A stretch of DNA of 64,000 bases from Klebsiella oxytoca (GTDB lineage: Bacteria; Pseudomonadota; Gammaproteobacteria; Enterobacterales; Enterobacteriaceae). A program made the position numbers and the translations under genes. How positions within the stretch are numbered: position 1 is the first letter of the stretch; each line of letters opens with the position of its first letter. The DNA lies in contig NZ_CP046115.1 of the NCBI RefSeq assembly GCF_009707385.1, forward strand, positions 3,286,001 through 3,350,000, in the 5' to 3' direction. Below the pieces are notes generated by a model that worked only from the letters and a program-made list of their open reading frames with translations, did not search any database and was not told where the DNA came from. Below are positions 14,853 to 23,229 of this stretch, one piece after another.

Positions 14853-17800
14853 TTATTTCTTCTGCTCTGTCATGACTTCCTGCAGCATCTGCCGGAACAT
14901 ATCGATAAATACCGGGACCTTATAAGGCGCTGACCAGCGTCCTCCGATGGCTTTCTCCACCTTGTCGTGAAGCCCCCCGGCGGCCTGTTCAATGGTAGCG
15001 GCGTCTAATGTCTTACCGATGAGCGCCTGTTCAACCTCATGCAGCCGCTGCGGTTTGGCCATCAGCGCGCCATCCACCAGCCGACACAGGCGAATCACGC
15101 CCTTATCGACCATGAACTGGCCGGTCAGACTTTGACGGGTGATATTCAACGCATTGCGACGGCCAAGCTGCAGATAGCGATTAATCAGCGGCTGCTGGGT
15201 CGGCGGCGGCAGGATAAAGCGAATAACCAGCTCATCAGGCTCAAGAACCGTACGATAGCCGCCAACGACAAATTCGCTGACCGGCATCCGCCGCGTCCCG
15301 CGCGCGCTGCGCAGCTCCACTTCCGCATCGTAGATAATCAGCGGCGGCATGGAGTCCGCGCACGGGGCGGCGTTAACGATGTTGCCGCCGATTGTTGCCC
15401 GGTTACGCAGCTGCAGCGAGCCGACGGTTTTACAGGCGGTAACCAGTAGCGGGTAGCGCTGCTGAATTAACGGATGCCTGACCAGGTCGGTAAAGCAGAC
15501 GCCGGAGCCGATAGAAATTCCGCCCTCGACGTCAAAGATCTCTTTCAGCTCTGACAGTCCGGCGATGTTAACAAGCGGCACCTCTCCGGACAGCATCCGC
15601 GCCTGCACCAGCACATCGGTGCCGCCGGCAATGGGCATCGCGCCTTTCTCAGCCATCAGCGTTAAGGCCTGTTTCAGGGTTTGCGGGACGCTGAGCGACA
15701 GGGTATTGAGACGATGAACCTGTTTCTTATCGCCCGACTCCAGCATCTGCTCGCTCTGGCGCTCCGGCTTCTTGAGGTTATAACCCAGACGAACCTGTTC
15801 CAGCGTCAGTGGCAGAGTGCGGTTTGGCCGTCCAATGGCGAAACTCACCGCATTGTTGAGGGCCGCAGCGCCCAGCTCCAGCACCGGTTCACCGATGACT
15901 TTCGCCCCCATCGGCCCTGCTTTGTCGTAGTTTTCGACCGCGATAATATCGATGTTCGGCATATCTTTGATGGTCGGCAGCAGGTAGGTATCAAAGTTTT
16001 CCGATTTCACTACGCCGTGCTCGGTGTTGAAATCCTCCAGCATGCCGTAGCCGATCATTCCCTGCAGCACGCCGCCGTAGACCTGGCCGTTAAAACCGAC
16101 CGGGTTGATGACTTTACCCACATCGTGGGTGGCGACGACATTATTAACGGTGATTTTGCCGGTGCGCATATCCACCGCGACGTCGGCCAGCTGGCAGCCG
16201 TATACCCAGGTGAAATAGGGGCTACCGCAGCCCTTCTCCTCATCCCAGTGAATATTCGGCGCGACGTGCCAGCCGTAGGCGGAGAGATTGGCCCCGGTGG
16301 CCCGGGTCATATCGCACACCTGCTGGAAACTGAGGCTCAGCGCCGGATCGTCGCGGTTGAATACCTTGCCATTCTGCCAGGCTATATCGTCGATGCTCTG
16401 CGCTTTTAAGGTTTCCTTAATGGCGTCCGCCATGCGTTGCTTAATTTTATTCGCCGCGCTAAGAATCGCCTGTCCGCCCATCAACGTCCCGCGAGAAGCG
16501 ACCGTTGAGCCGCCGTCAGCGATCATGGCGGTGGCTGGTTCGCTGAACATCACCCGATCGAGCCCGATACCAAAGGCTTCCGCAGCCAGCAGCGACATAG
16601 TTGTCTGCAGCCCCTGCCCGTTCTCGGAAACCGAGGTGGAGATGTTGACGCTGGCGTCGGCATTCACCTGAATAAGCGCGGAGGAAGCATCCAGCCCCTC
16701 GGCGCCCAGAGAGCAGCCGCGGTGGCTCAGCGCGAAGCCAATACCGTAGCGGATCGGCCCGCCCTCAGCGTTAAGCTGCTGATAGTGCTGCCGTTTGGCC
16801 TCGTATTCGGCCTTGAGCAGCGTCTTCTCCAGCACTTCCTGCGCGGAGACGGTATGCTCGCTAAATACCTGACCGGCCATGCTGGTGTCACCCTGCTTAA
16901 GAATATTGCGCAGGCGGAATTCGACGGGCGAGAGACCCAGCTCGCCCGCCACGTCATCCATCAGCGATTCGTTGGCGAAAATGACCTGCGGCGCCCCGTA
17001 GCCGCGATAGGCCGAGGTGTAGTTATTGTTGGTATAAACGCCTACCAGATCGACGCGCACGTTAGGAATGTTGTAGGGACCGGCCGCCTGTACGGAACTA
17101 CGCCAGGTGACAAATACCGTCTGGCCGCAGTAGCTACCGCCATCGGCGATGATATCGATTTTAATCGCCTGAATACGCGCGTCATCGTCCACGCCAATGC
17201 GATATTTCATCTTATAGGGGTGGCGCTTGTAGCTCTCGCGCATGGACTGTTCGCGGTTATAGGAGATCTTAACCGGCCGCCCGGTAAGGTGTACCAGCAG
17301 CGCCGCGCGGCAGGAGACGTTGTCGATAATATCATCTTTACCGCCGAAGGAGCCGCCGAGGACGGAACGCTTAATGTTGACCTTCGCCTGGGGCAGATCA
17401 AGGTATTTGGCAATTACCGCCCGGGTGCGGTGAGCGTTCTGGATCGACCCTTCGATGGTCATAATCTGCTCATTATTATCCAGGTAGGCGGTAATGGATT
17501 CCGGCTCAATATAGCCGTGCTCCTGGAATCCCACCTCGTACTCACGTTCGAAAATACGCGTGGACGCGGCAAAACCGGCGTCGATATCGCCCTTCGCCGT
17601 GTGGTGGCGGTTAATAATGTTGCTGTCGAGTTCGCTGTGGATCAGGCGCGCCCCCGGCTTCATCGCCTCTTCCGGAGAGGTAATCGGCTCCCATGGGGTG
17701 TAGGTTATTTTAATTTTATCGACCGCAATACAGGCAGCCTCATAGGTTTCCGCCGCCACAACGGCAACCACGTCGCCGCGGTAGGCTATTTCATTGTCAA

Positions 17801-18065
17801 TAATGGGGGGATGATCGGGAACAATCGCTCCCAGTTTACGTTGACCGGGTATATCGTTCCAGGTAGCGATGCGCACAACCCCAGGAACCTTTTCCGCCTC
17901 GGAAAGATCGAGCGAATCGATTCGCCCGGCAGGAATATCCACGTAGCGGCATACGCCATACAGCATATCATTCATGACAATGTCATCGCCGTAGACCGCT
18001 TTACCCGTCACCTTGGCGAGCCCATCGACGCGGGGCACTTCACTGCCAACCAGCAATGTATCCAT
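14853..18065 (-). CDS. Molybdenum hydroxylase: molybdopterin subunit fused to FAD subunit
   Basis: 1070 residues from the ATG at 18065 (GGAGG nine bases upstream). Residues 1 to about 755 are the molybdopterin-binding part of a xanthine dehydrogenase: GGSFGGKDD near 237, a WR-SSVQAAGPYNIP segment near 320 whose Arg aligns with the substrate-binding Arg880 of bovine enzyme, AYRGYGAPQ near 351, and the catalytic-Glu motif GEPVLELG near 723. The residue corresponding to bovine Glu802 is Asp. A charged linker (about 760-780) leads to an FAD domain of the CoxM/XdhB/YgfM type (PIAGGTDVLVQARM near 805, TIGGNIVNAAPCADSMPPL near 890). Substrate is probably a purine such as urate, xanthine or hypoxanthine. 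Confidence 0.93.
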   Translation of the reverse strand: MDTLLVGSEVPRVDGLAKVTGKAVYGDDIVMNDMLYGVCRYVDIPAGRIDSLDLSEAEKVPGVVRIATWNDIPGQRKLGAIVPDHPPIIDNEIAYRGDVVAVVAAETYEAACIAVDKIKITYTPWEPITSPEEAMKPGARLIHSELDSNIINRHHTAKGDIDAGFAASTRIFEREYEVGFQEHGYIEPESITAYLDNNEQIMTIEGSIQNAHRTRAVIAKYLDLPQAKVNIKRSVLGGSFGGKDDIIDNVSCRAALLVHLTGRPVKISYNREQSMRESYKRHPYKMKYRIGVDDDARIQAIKIDIIADGGSYCGQTVFVTWRSSVQAAGPYNIPNVRVDLVGVYTNNNYTSAYRGYGAPQVIFANESLMDDVAGELGLSPVEFRLRNILKQGDTSMAGQVFSEHTVSAQEVLEKTLLKAEYEAKRQHYQQLNAEGGPIRYGIGFALSHRGCSLGAEGLDASSALIQVNADASVNISTSVSENGQGLQTTMSLLAAEAFGIGLDRVMFSEPATAMIADGGSTVASRGTLMGGQAILSAANKIKQRMADAIKETLKAQSIDDIAWQNGKVFNRDDPALSLSFQQVCDMTRATGANLSAYGWHVAPNIHWDEEKGCGSPYFTWVYGCQLADVAVDMRTGKITVNNVVATHDVGKVINPVGFNGQVYGGVLQGMIGYGMLEDFNTEHGVVKSENFDTYLLPTIKDMPNIDIIAVENYDKAGPMGAKVIGEPVLELGAAALNNAVSFAIGRPNRTLPLTLEQVRLGYNLKKPERQSEQMLESGDKKQVHRLNTLSLSVPQTLKQALTLMAEKGAMPIAGGTDVLVQARMLSGEVPLVNIAGLSELKEIFDVEGGISIGSGVCFTDLVRHPLIQQRYPLLVTACKTVGSLQLRNRATIGGNIVNAAPCADSMPPLIIYDAEVELRSARGTRRMPVSEFVVGGYRTVLEPDELVIRFILPPPTQQPLINRYLQLGRRNALNITRQSLTGQFMVDKGVIRLCRLVDGALMAKPQRLHEVEQALIGKTLDAATIEQAAGGLHDKVEKAIGGRWSAPYKVPVFIDMFRQMLQEVMTEQKK

Positions 18066-18105
18066 ATTATTCAGCCTCCACTCACAAAGAAAGATAACTG
18101 AATAA

Positions 18106-18121
18106 AGCAATGGCTATGCCA
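18106..18121 (-). promoter_or_regulatory. Sigma-54 type -24/-12 promoter of the xdh-mocA operon
   Basis: Read on the minus strand, TGGCATAGCCATTGCT fits the consensus TGGCAY-N5-TTGCW at every fixed position. Transcription would start near 18096, about 30 bases before the ATG at 18065. Confidence 0.8.
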
Positions 18122-18239
18122 CCTATAAAGAAAGGGTTATTTGAGACTGAGTTATGTGAGGTATATCTAAAAACAATGGCGGATTAAAGCATAAAAAAAC
18201 CTGAAGATATCGCCGTGATTATCAAAAAGAGAGTAGGCG

Positions 18240-18256
18240 TATCACTATGATAATTC
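18240..18256 (+). promoter_or_regulatory. Putative activator site B upstream of the xdh operon
   Basis: TATCACTATGATAATTC, with a TATCA-N3-TGATA dyad, shared with sites A and C. A related TGATTATCA lies at 18216-18224. The distance to the -24 element is about 120-130 bp, as for sigma-54 enhancer sites. Confidence 0.5.
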
Positions 18257-18776
18257 GCTGTTCTCATTTCTGTTTCTCAGAAAGCCACCGGTCGTGACTG
18301 CGACTCTGCGCTGCATTAACCATTGACGGTATACATCATTTTCCCCAGGACGCTACCGTCGGGTAACGTCCTGAGCGCATACGGCAGCAAAATTTTACTC
18401 TCGCTACGCCTACTGTTCTTTAGCTTAAAATTTCGAATAAAAAATAAAACAAACTCAATAATGAAATTTAAATTTCATATTAAAAGATATTGGATAATGT
18501 GATACATATCATAAATTTAACATTCCGTCCGCAGATCATCGTCCTGATTACTCAGCGCAAACCAAAAAAATCACTTTATATATCAGCTTATTATTAAAAT
18601 CACCATTGTTGACACATTGGCGTTACACATTGCGCACAACCATCAATCGAAATAAAACTTCCAAAATGTGATCTGTTTGTATTTTTATTTCATTTATAGC
18701 GGTAATAATTGTCAATCACAACACGCGCTCTGACCCGCTTGTTGGTCCGCAGAAAACCTAATGCCCGGAGGATGCA

Positions 18777-18911
18777 ATGAAGGAAGTGAGATCGGGACTC
18801 ATCCGAACGATTTATGTCGGCAGTTACCAGGCTATCCGTCCGTACAACAACGCCGCCGGGGACATTCTGAACCTCAACCATCCAGGAGGACAAAACCCTG
18901 TCAAATATTAA
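18777..18911 (+). CDS. Candidate 44-residue protein, unknown
   Basis: ATG five bases after a GGAGG, then MKEVRSGLIRTIYVGSYQ and on to TAA. There is no family I recognise, no signal peptide and no membrane segment. It lies between divergent promoters and the downstream sugar-porter gene. The ribosome site is the main support; it may be a leader peptide, a remnant or chance. Confidence 0.25.
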   Translation: MKEVRSGLIRTIYVGSYQAIRPYNNAAGDILNLNHPGGQNPVKY

Positions 18912-19032
18912 TGATTCATCCTTAATCCAGAAAAAACCTCTTTGACCGGATTTATTTAGCGCATGGCAACAAGCGCTGAATAAAAGCACTAAGAACGAAA
19001 ATTCATTTCATGTCAGTCATGCTGCAAAAAGC

Positions 19033-19158
19033 TATACCCCAAATAATTCGAATCGTCTGAAGGTGGCAAGTGAACGAGTTCCCATGGGCTTACAGAAGTA
19101 AGCGACAGGGGTGAGAGAAAGCAGCTAACACACATGCAACGTGAAGTATGACGGGTAA
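19033..19158. repeat. ERIC element, full length but diverged
   Basis: Starts TATACCCCAAATAATTCGAA and ends GTGAAGTATGACGGGTA, about 126 bp. The core is degenerate (TTACAGAAGTAAGCGACAGG). It lies some 75 bp upstream of the sugar-porter start. Confidence 0.85.
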
Positions 19159-19230
19159 AAAAGACAGACCGTGACTGGGGTGGAATGACGCATTTTTATC
19201 TCGTGCCGTTAATCAAAAAAAGGTATAAAA

Positions 19231-20670
19231 ATGTCTCTTATCATGAATCTGAACCTACAGCAGAGAAAGCGACTACACCAGATAACCTTAGTTGCGACAT
19301 TTGGTGGCCTGCTCTTCGGTTATGACACCGGCGTTATTAATGGCGCATTTTCCTCCCTGAAACAATATATGGCTTTGACCCCGACCACTGAAGGTCTGGT
19401 CATGAGCGTGTTGCTGATCGGCGCCGCCCTGGGCAGCGTTTTCGGGGGAAAATTCGCGGATTTCTTTGGCAGAAGAAAATACCTGCTGTTTTTATCGTTT
19501 ATCTTTTTCATCGGCGCATTAATGTCCGCTCTTGCGCCGGATATCACCATACTCCTTATTTCACGTTTCATTCTTGGCTACGCCGTTGGCGGCGCCTCGG
19601 TTACTGCGCCAACGTTTATCTCGGAAGTAGCGCCAACCGAAATGCGCGGTAAACTCACCGGCCTGAATGAAGTGGCTATTGTTATTGGCCAGTTAGCCGC
19701 ATTTGCCATCAACGCCATCATCGGCATTCTCTGGGGACATCTCCCCGACGTCTGGCGCTATATGCTGATGGTGCAGACGATTCCTGCCATCTGCCTGTTT
19801 GTCGGCATGTTGCGATCGCCGGAAAGCCCTCGCTGGCTGATCAGTAAAAATCGCCATGAAGAAGCGCTGGAAATATTAAAACAAATCCGTCCACTTGAAC
19901 GTGCCACAAAAGAATTCAACGATATCAGTACCTTAATTAAGGCTGAAGCGGACAAAAAGCTGCATTCCCGGAACGCCTTTATCACCATCCTCCAGACGCC
20001 ATGGATTTTCAAACTGCTGCTGGTCGGCGTGATTTGGGCAGCACTGCAGCAGACCACCGGGGTCAACGTGATTATGTACTATGGTACCGAGATCCTGAGT
20101 ACCGCCGGGTTCTCCGAAAGAACCTCGTTGATTTGTAACGTACTGAACGGCGTGTTCTCCGTCGGCGGGATGCTATTCGGCGTGCTGTTCCTCGTCGATC
20201 GTTTCAAACGCAAAACCATTATCATTTATGGCTTCGCGCTGATGGCCACCCTGCACCTTATTATCGCTGGCGTAGACTACACGCTAGTCGGCGATATCAA
20301 AGCAACGGCAATCTGGCTGCTCGGCGCAATGTTCGTTGGCGTCATGCAGGGAACCATGGGCTTTATCACCTGGGTGGTGCTGGCTGAGCTCTTCCCTCTG
20401 AAATACCGCGGGTTATCGATGGGAATTTCGGTATTTTTCATGTGGGTGATGAATGCCATTGTCAGCTATCTGTTCCCATTACTGCAGGCCAAGCTGGGGT
20501 TAGGTCCGGTCTTTCTTATTTTTGCCGCGATTAACTACCTGGCGATTATCTTTGTCGTAACGGCCCTGCCAGAAACCTCAAATAAATCGCTGGAGCAGCT
20601 GGAAGAAGAACTGTCAGCAAATAATTCTGCAGCACGATTCCATACAGCCACAAAGGAAAGCGGGTTATGA
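19231..20670 (+). CDS. Sugar porter (MFS, IolT/XylE-like)
   Basis: 479 residues with 12 predicted membrane helices. Sugar-porter motifs are present: FGGLLFGYDTGVINGA in helix 1, GGKFADFFGRRK after helix 2, PESPRWLISKNR before the central loop, QQTTGVNVIMYYGTEI in helix 7 and a PETSNKSLEQLEEE tail. It resembles bacterial myo-inositol/pentose:proton symporters most, but the substrate cannot be read from the sequence. Its last codons overlap the start of an EIIA-domain gene (ATGA), a pairing that suggests PTS control of uptake. Confidence 0.9.
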   Translation: MSLIMNLNLQQRKRLHQITLVATFGGLLFGYDTGVINGAFSSLKQYMALTPTTEGLVMSVLLIGAALGSVFGGKFADFFGRRKYLLFLSFIFFIGALMSALAPDITILLISRFILGYAVGGASVTAPTFISEVAPTEMRGKLTGLNEVAIVIGQLAAFAINAIIGILWGHLPDVWRYMLMVQTIPAICLFVGMLRSPESPRWLISKNRHEEALEILKQIRPLERATKEFNDISTLIKAEADKKLHSRNAFITILQTPWIFKLLLVGVIWAALQQTTGVNVIMYYGTEILSTAGFSERTSLICNVLNGVFSVGGMLFGVLFLVDRFKRKTIIIYGFALMATLHLIIAGVDYTLVGDIKATAIWLLGAMFVGVMQGTMGFITWVVLAELFPLKYRGLSMGISVFFMWVMNAIVSYLFPLLQAKLGLGPVFLIFAAINYLAIIFVVTALPETSNKSLEQLEEELSANNSAARFHTATKESGL

Positions 20671-21101
20671 TCGATACTATTACGCAGGATAATCTCCATC
20701 TGTCATGCCGGGCGAAGAATAAAGCGGACGTTCTGGCAATGATCGGCGCTGACTTTAAATCCAGGGGTTATGTTAGCGAAGATTGCGTTGCGTTTCTTGC
20801 TGAGAGAGAGCGTCAGGTCTCAACCTTTTTAGGTAACGGCATTACCCTGCCGCATCTGCCTAAATCAGCCACCAACATCATCGTTAAAACCGGGGTAGAG
20901 ATTTATCAGTTCCCTGATGGCGTGATCTGGGATCGAAATAACGTCATGTTTATTGCCATCGGCGTTATTGCCAAAGAGAGTGAACATATTGATGTCCTGA
21001 GAGAGGTTGCGTCCATTTTTAGCGACGAAGTCATCGCCAGAGCCCTCTCTTTAATTGCCAATAAACAGGATTTCTTAAGGATCCTCCAGCAGAATCAATA
21101 A
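20667..21101 (+). CDS. Lone mannitol/fructose-type PTS EIIA domain protein
   Basis: 144 residues forming a single PTS EIIA type-2 domain. The phosphorylatable histidine is H63 in GNGITLPHLPK. No EIIB, EIIC or HPr gene is nearby. It overlaps the sugar porter by four bases, so it is made in step with it. I infer a regulatory role (a phosphorylation-dependent brake or activator of the MFS porter), as the porter itself needs no PTS. Confidence 0.85.
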   Translation: MIDTITQDNLHLSCRAKNKADVLAMIGADFKSRGYVSEDCVAFLAERERQVSTFLGNGITLPHLPKSATNIIVKTGVEIYQFPDGVIWDRNNVMFIAIGVIAKESEHIDVLREVASIFSDEVIARALSLIANKQDFLRILQQNQ

Positions 21102-21129
21102 CAGCAGCTGATACCCGGTCGCAATATGA

Positions 21130-21153
21130 AAAGCCTGCATCCCTGCAGGCTTT
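21130..21153. terminator. Bidirectional terminator between the EIIA gene and hiuH
   Basis: Perfect 10-bp stem AAAGCCTGCA/TGCAGGCTTT with a 4-base loop, followed on the minus strand by a short T-run. Confidence 0.65.
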
Positions 21154-21193
21154 CCTGGTTTTCTCGCTACTGTGTAGCGTTTATAAATAGCAA

Positions 21194-21604
21194 TCAACTG
21201 CCTTTATAAGTGGAATAACCGTACTGGCTCAGCAGAAGCGGAATATGTAATTTTTCATTAGTACGCGTCACGGTGAACAGCACCGGGATCTCGGGGAAAA
21301 ACGAAGCCAGTTTTTGCTTGTTGAAATCATCGCCGGTTTTGAAGGTCACTTTATAAATCCCCGGCTGCATATCGCCTTCTGCCGGGTACAGTGATTTAAT
21401 GCGGCCATCGTCGTCCGTTACGCCGCTCGCAAGCGCTGTCCATTTATTCGCCTGCTGTTTTTCAAGGGTGACCGTGACTCCCGATGAAGGTAGCCCCGTT
21501 TGCTGATTGAGAATATGTACGCTGAGCGTCCCGACAGGGGCGCTAAACGCGGCCGGAACGAAAGATATGGCAGATAACAGAATCAGACTGGATAATTTTT
21601 TCAC
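21194..21604 (-). CDS. hiuH: Periplasmic 5-hydroxyisourate hydrolase (transthyretin-like)
   Basis: 136 residues, with a signal peptide ending at about AFSA (residue 22). The enzyme hydrolyses 5-hydroxyisourate, the product of urate oxidation, to OHCU. The family's catalytic residues are visible at H30, R68 and H120, and the C-terminal tetrapeptide is YKGS against the usual YRGS. This is the oxidative urate route, distinct from the anaerobic cluster 3 kb away. It stands alone here, with no OHCU decarboxylase or urate oxidase beside it. Confidence 0.92.
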   Translation of the reverse strand: MKKLSSLILLSAISFVPAAFSAPVGTLSVHILNQQTGLPSSGVTVTLEKQQANKWTALASGVTDDDGRIKSLYPAEGDMQPGIYKVTFKTGDDFNKQKLASFFPEIPVLFTVTRTNEKLHIPLLLSQYGYSTYKGS

Positions 21605-21842
21605 GATGTTTTCCTGTTGCGGATAATAACGATAAAAACGTTAGCACCTGGGCCGCTAAAATATATTCAATTTTTTGTGATAATCGCTTAAAAGACCGTT
21701 CGCCTAAAATGCATTGGATGAAACACTATTCGCATCCGACGTTATAGATTTATCTGAATATAGAATGAATAAGTGGGGGGCGAATAAGCGGTCGTTAACT
21801 TGCGCTATACTCATTTTTCACCGCGTACACAAAGGACTTCAC

Positions 21843-22370
21843 ATGAAGATATGGCCTGTTCTGACCGGCGTGGCAATCGCGCTAACGCTTGTCGCCTGTC
21901 AATCCCCTACTCCGCCAAAGGGCGTTCAGCCAATTAATAACTTTGATGCGAAGCGTTATCTGGGTAAATGGTATGAAGTTGCCCGGCTCGAAAATCGTTT
22001 TGAACGTGGGCTGGAACAGGTCACCGCAACCTATGGCCAACGTAGCGATGGCGGCATCAGCGTTCTGAACCGCGGCTACGATCCGCGCAGGCAAAAATGG
22101 AACGAGAGCGAAGGCAAAGCGTATTTCACCGGTGCTCCCACTACCGCCGCGCTAAAAGTGTCCTTTTTTGGCCCGTTTTACGGCGGCTACAACGTGATCG
22201 CGCTGGACAGCCACTATCAGTATGCGCTGGTCAGCGGCCCCGAACGCGGCTATCTGTGGATTCTGTCGCGTACGCCGACTATTCCTGAATCAGTGAAGCG
22301 GGAGTATCTCGGTATCGCGCGGGAACTCGGTTTCCCGGTGGATAAATTAGTTTGGGTGAATCAGCGGTAA
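21843..22370 (+). CDS. blc: Outer-membrane lipocalin Blc
   Basis: 175 residues (E. coli 177) from the ATG at 21843, with AGGA upstream; the open frame extends 5' but without family similarity. Lipobox LVAC puts the lipidated Cys at 19. The lipocalin motif GKWYEVAR starts at 41, and YALVSGPERGYLWILSRTP carries the second conserved region. Blc binds lysophospholipids and fatty acids at the outer membrane. Confidence 0.95.
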   Translation: MKIWPVLTGVAIALTLVACQSPTPPKGVQPINNFDAKRYLGKWYEVARLENRFERGLEQVTATYGQRSDGGISVLNRGYDPRRQKWNESEGKAYFTGAPTTAALKVSFFGPFYGGYNVIALDSHYQYALVSGPERGYLWILSRTPTIPESVKREYLGIARELGFPVDKLVWVNQR

Positions 22371-22417
22371 AATTGATGCGAGGGTAAAAGACGATTCCTT
22401 CGCCAGCTTCCTGACGA

Positions 22418-22453
22418 ACATTATCTTCAGTGAACAACACCTGAAGATAATGT
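22418..22453. terminator. Long hairpin after blc
   Basis: Perfect 13-bp stem ACATTATCTTCAG/CTGAAGATAATGT, loop 10, between convergent genes. It lacks a proper T-run, so it may act as a 3' stabiliser. Confidence 0.5.
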
Positions 22454-22480
22454 CGTAATAAGCCATCGATAACGCGATGA

Positions 22481-22963
22481 CTACCGGGACTTATCCGCCG
22501 CGTCTGCCGCTTTTTCAGCAGGGGCTATACTCTCTTTAATCTCTTTTGTTTTATTCGCGGCATCGTTGGCAAGGTTATTTGCGTCAACGATAGCGTCGTC
22601 TTTAATTTTGCCTGCGGCCTGCACGATTTGGTCGCTTTTCTGCCGGGCATCCTGCTTAACGGCGTCAGCCTGAGATTGTGCCTGCTGAGCGATAGCTTCC
22701 GCTTTCTTATCAGCTTCCGCCTTAATGCTCGAGGCCTGGCTGCTGAGACTATTCGCCTCATCCGCGGCCTGTTTTTTTATCGCATCGATATGCTTGTCTG
22801 CTTCATCCTTAATCGCCTGGGCTTTATCGGAAGCAGCCTCTTTAATTTGTTGCGCATTGTCTTTCGCTTTATCGAGATTGGCGTCAACTTTTGATGAATC
22901 ATCACAGCCGGCGAGAATTAAACAAACGGCAGAAGCGATCAGCGTTTTACTCCACAGTTTCAT
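22481..22963 (-). CDS. Coiled-coil lipoprotein of unknown function
   Basis: 160 residues from the ATG at 22963 (AAGGA six bases upstream). Signal peptide with lipobox LAGC, Cys20. After it, nearly the whole protein is Ala/Lys/Asp/Glu/Gln-rich helix with repeating AxxIKxEAD-type heptads (about 30-150). It resembles LEA-like or apolipoprotein-like envelope proteins. D21-D22 after the lipid Cys would favour inner-membrane retention by the E. coli Lol rule. Function unknown. Confidence 0.75.
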   Translation of the reverse strand: MKLWSKTLIASAVCLILAGCDDSSKVDANLDKAKDNAQQIKEAASDKAQAIKDEADKHIDAIKKQAADEANSLSSQASSIKAEADKKAEAIAQQAQSQADAVKQDARQKSDQIVQAAGKIKDDAIVDANNLANDAANKTKEIKESIAPAEKAADAADKSR

Positions 22964-23183
22964 AGTCATTCCTTTATTCAGCAATATCACCGTATTGAGG
23001 AGGGCATTACATCCTCGCAGCAGGGTTACCAGATAATTCTCATAACAATAATGTCATGAGTATATTTAGCCGCAATACTTAACCCTGCATCCCTTTATTT
23101 ATAATCGCTAACCAGGCAGAGTCAAGTTTCAGCGCCGCTAACGCTGCAACGCCAAAGATTATCCGCCGCCTCGTTCACTGACG

Positions 23184-23208
23184 AAAAACCCGGGCGGCTG
23201 CCCGGGTT
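23184..23208 (-). terminator. Intrinsic terminator of pckA
   Basis: Stem AACCCGGGC/GCCCGGGTT with a 4-base loop and, on the minus strand, a T-run after it. Confidence 0.85.
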
Positions 23209-23229
23209 CCACTGTGACGGTAAAACAGC

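Larger units (their letters stand above)
18066..19230. other. 1.2-kb intergenic region between the xdh operon and the sugar porter
   Basis: It holds the xdh sigma-54 type promoter (18106-18121), activator site B (18240-18256), an AT-rich stretch (18420-18700), one candidate 44-codon frame (18777-18911) and a full-length ERIC (19033-19158). A 99-codon minus frame (18690-18989) has no family resemblance and I do not call it. Confidence 0.7.

Noticed and set aside
16722..18101. 459-codon plus-strand frame antisense to the molybdenum hydroxylase
   Set aside because: Antisense shadow; its product shows no domain, while the other strand encodes clear xanthine dehydrogenase motifs.
18690..18989. 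99-codon minus-strand frame
   Set aside because: No ribosome site, no recognisable domain, and it runs through AT-rich regulatory DNA.
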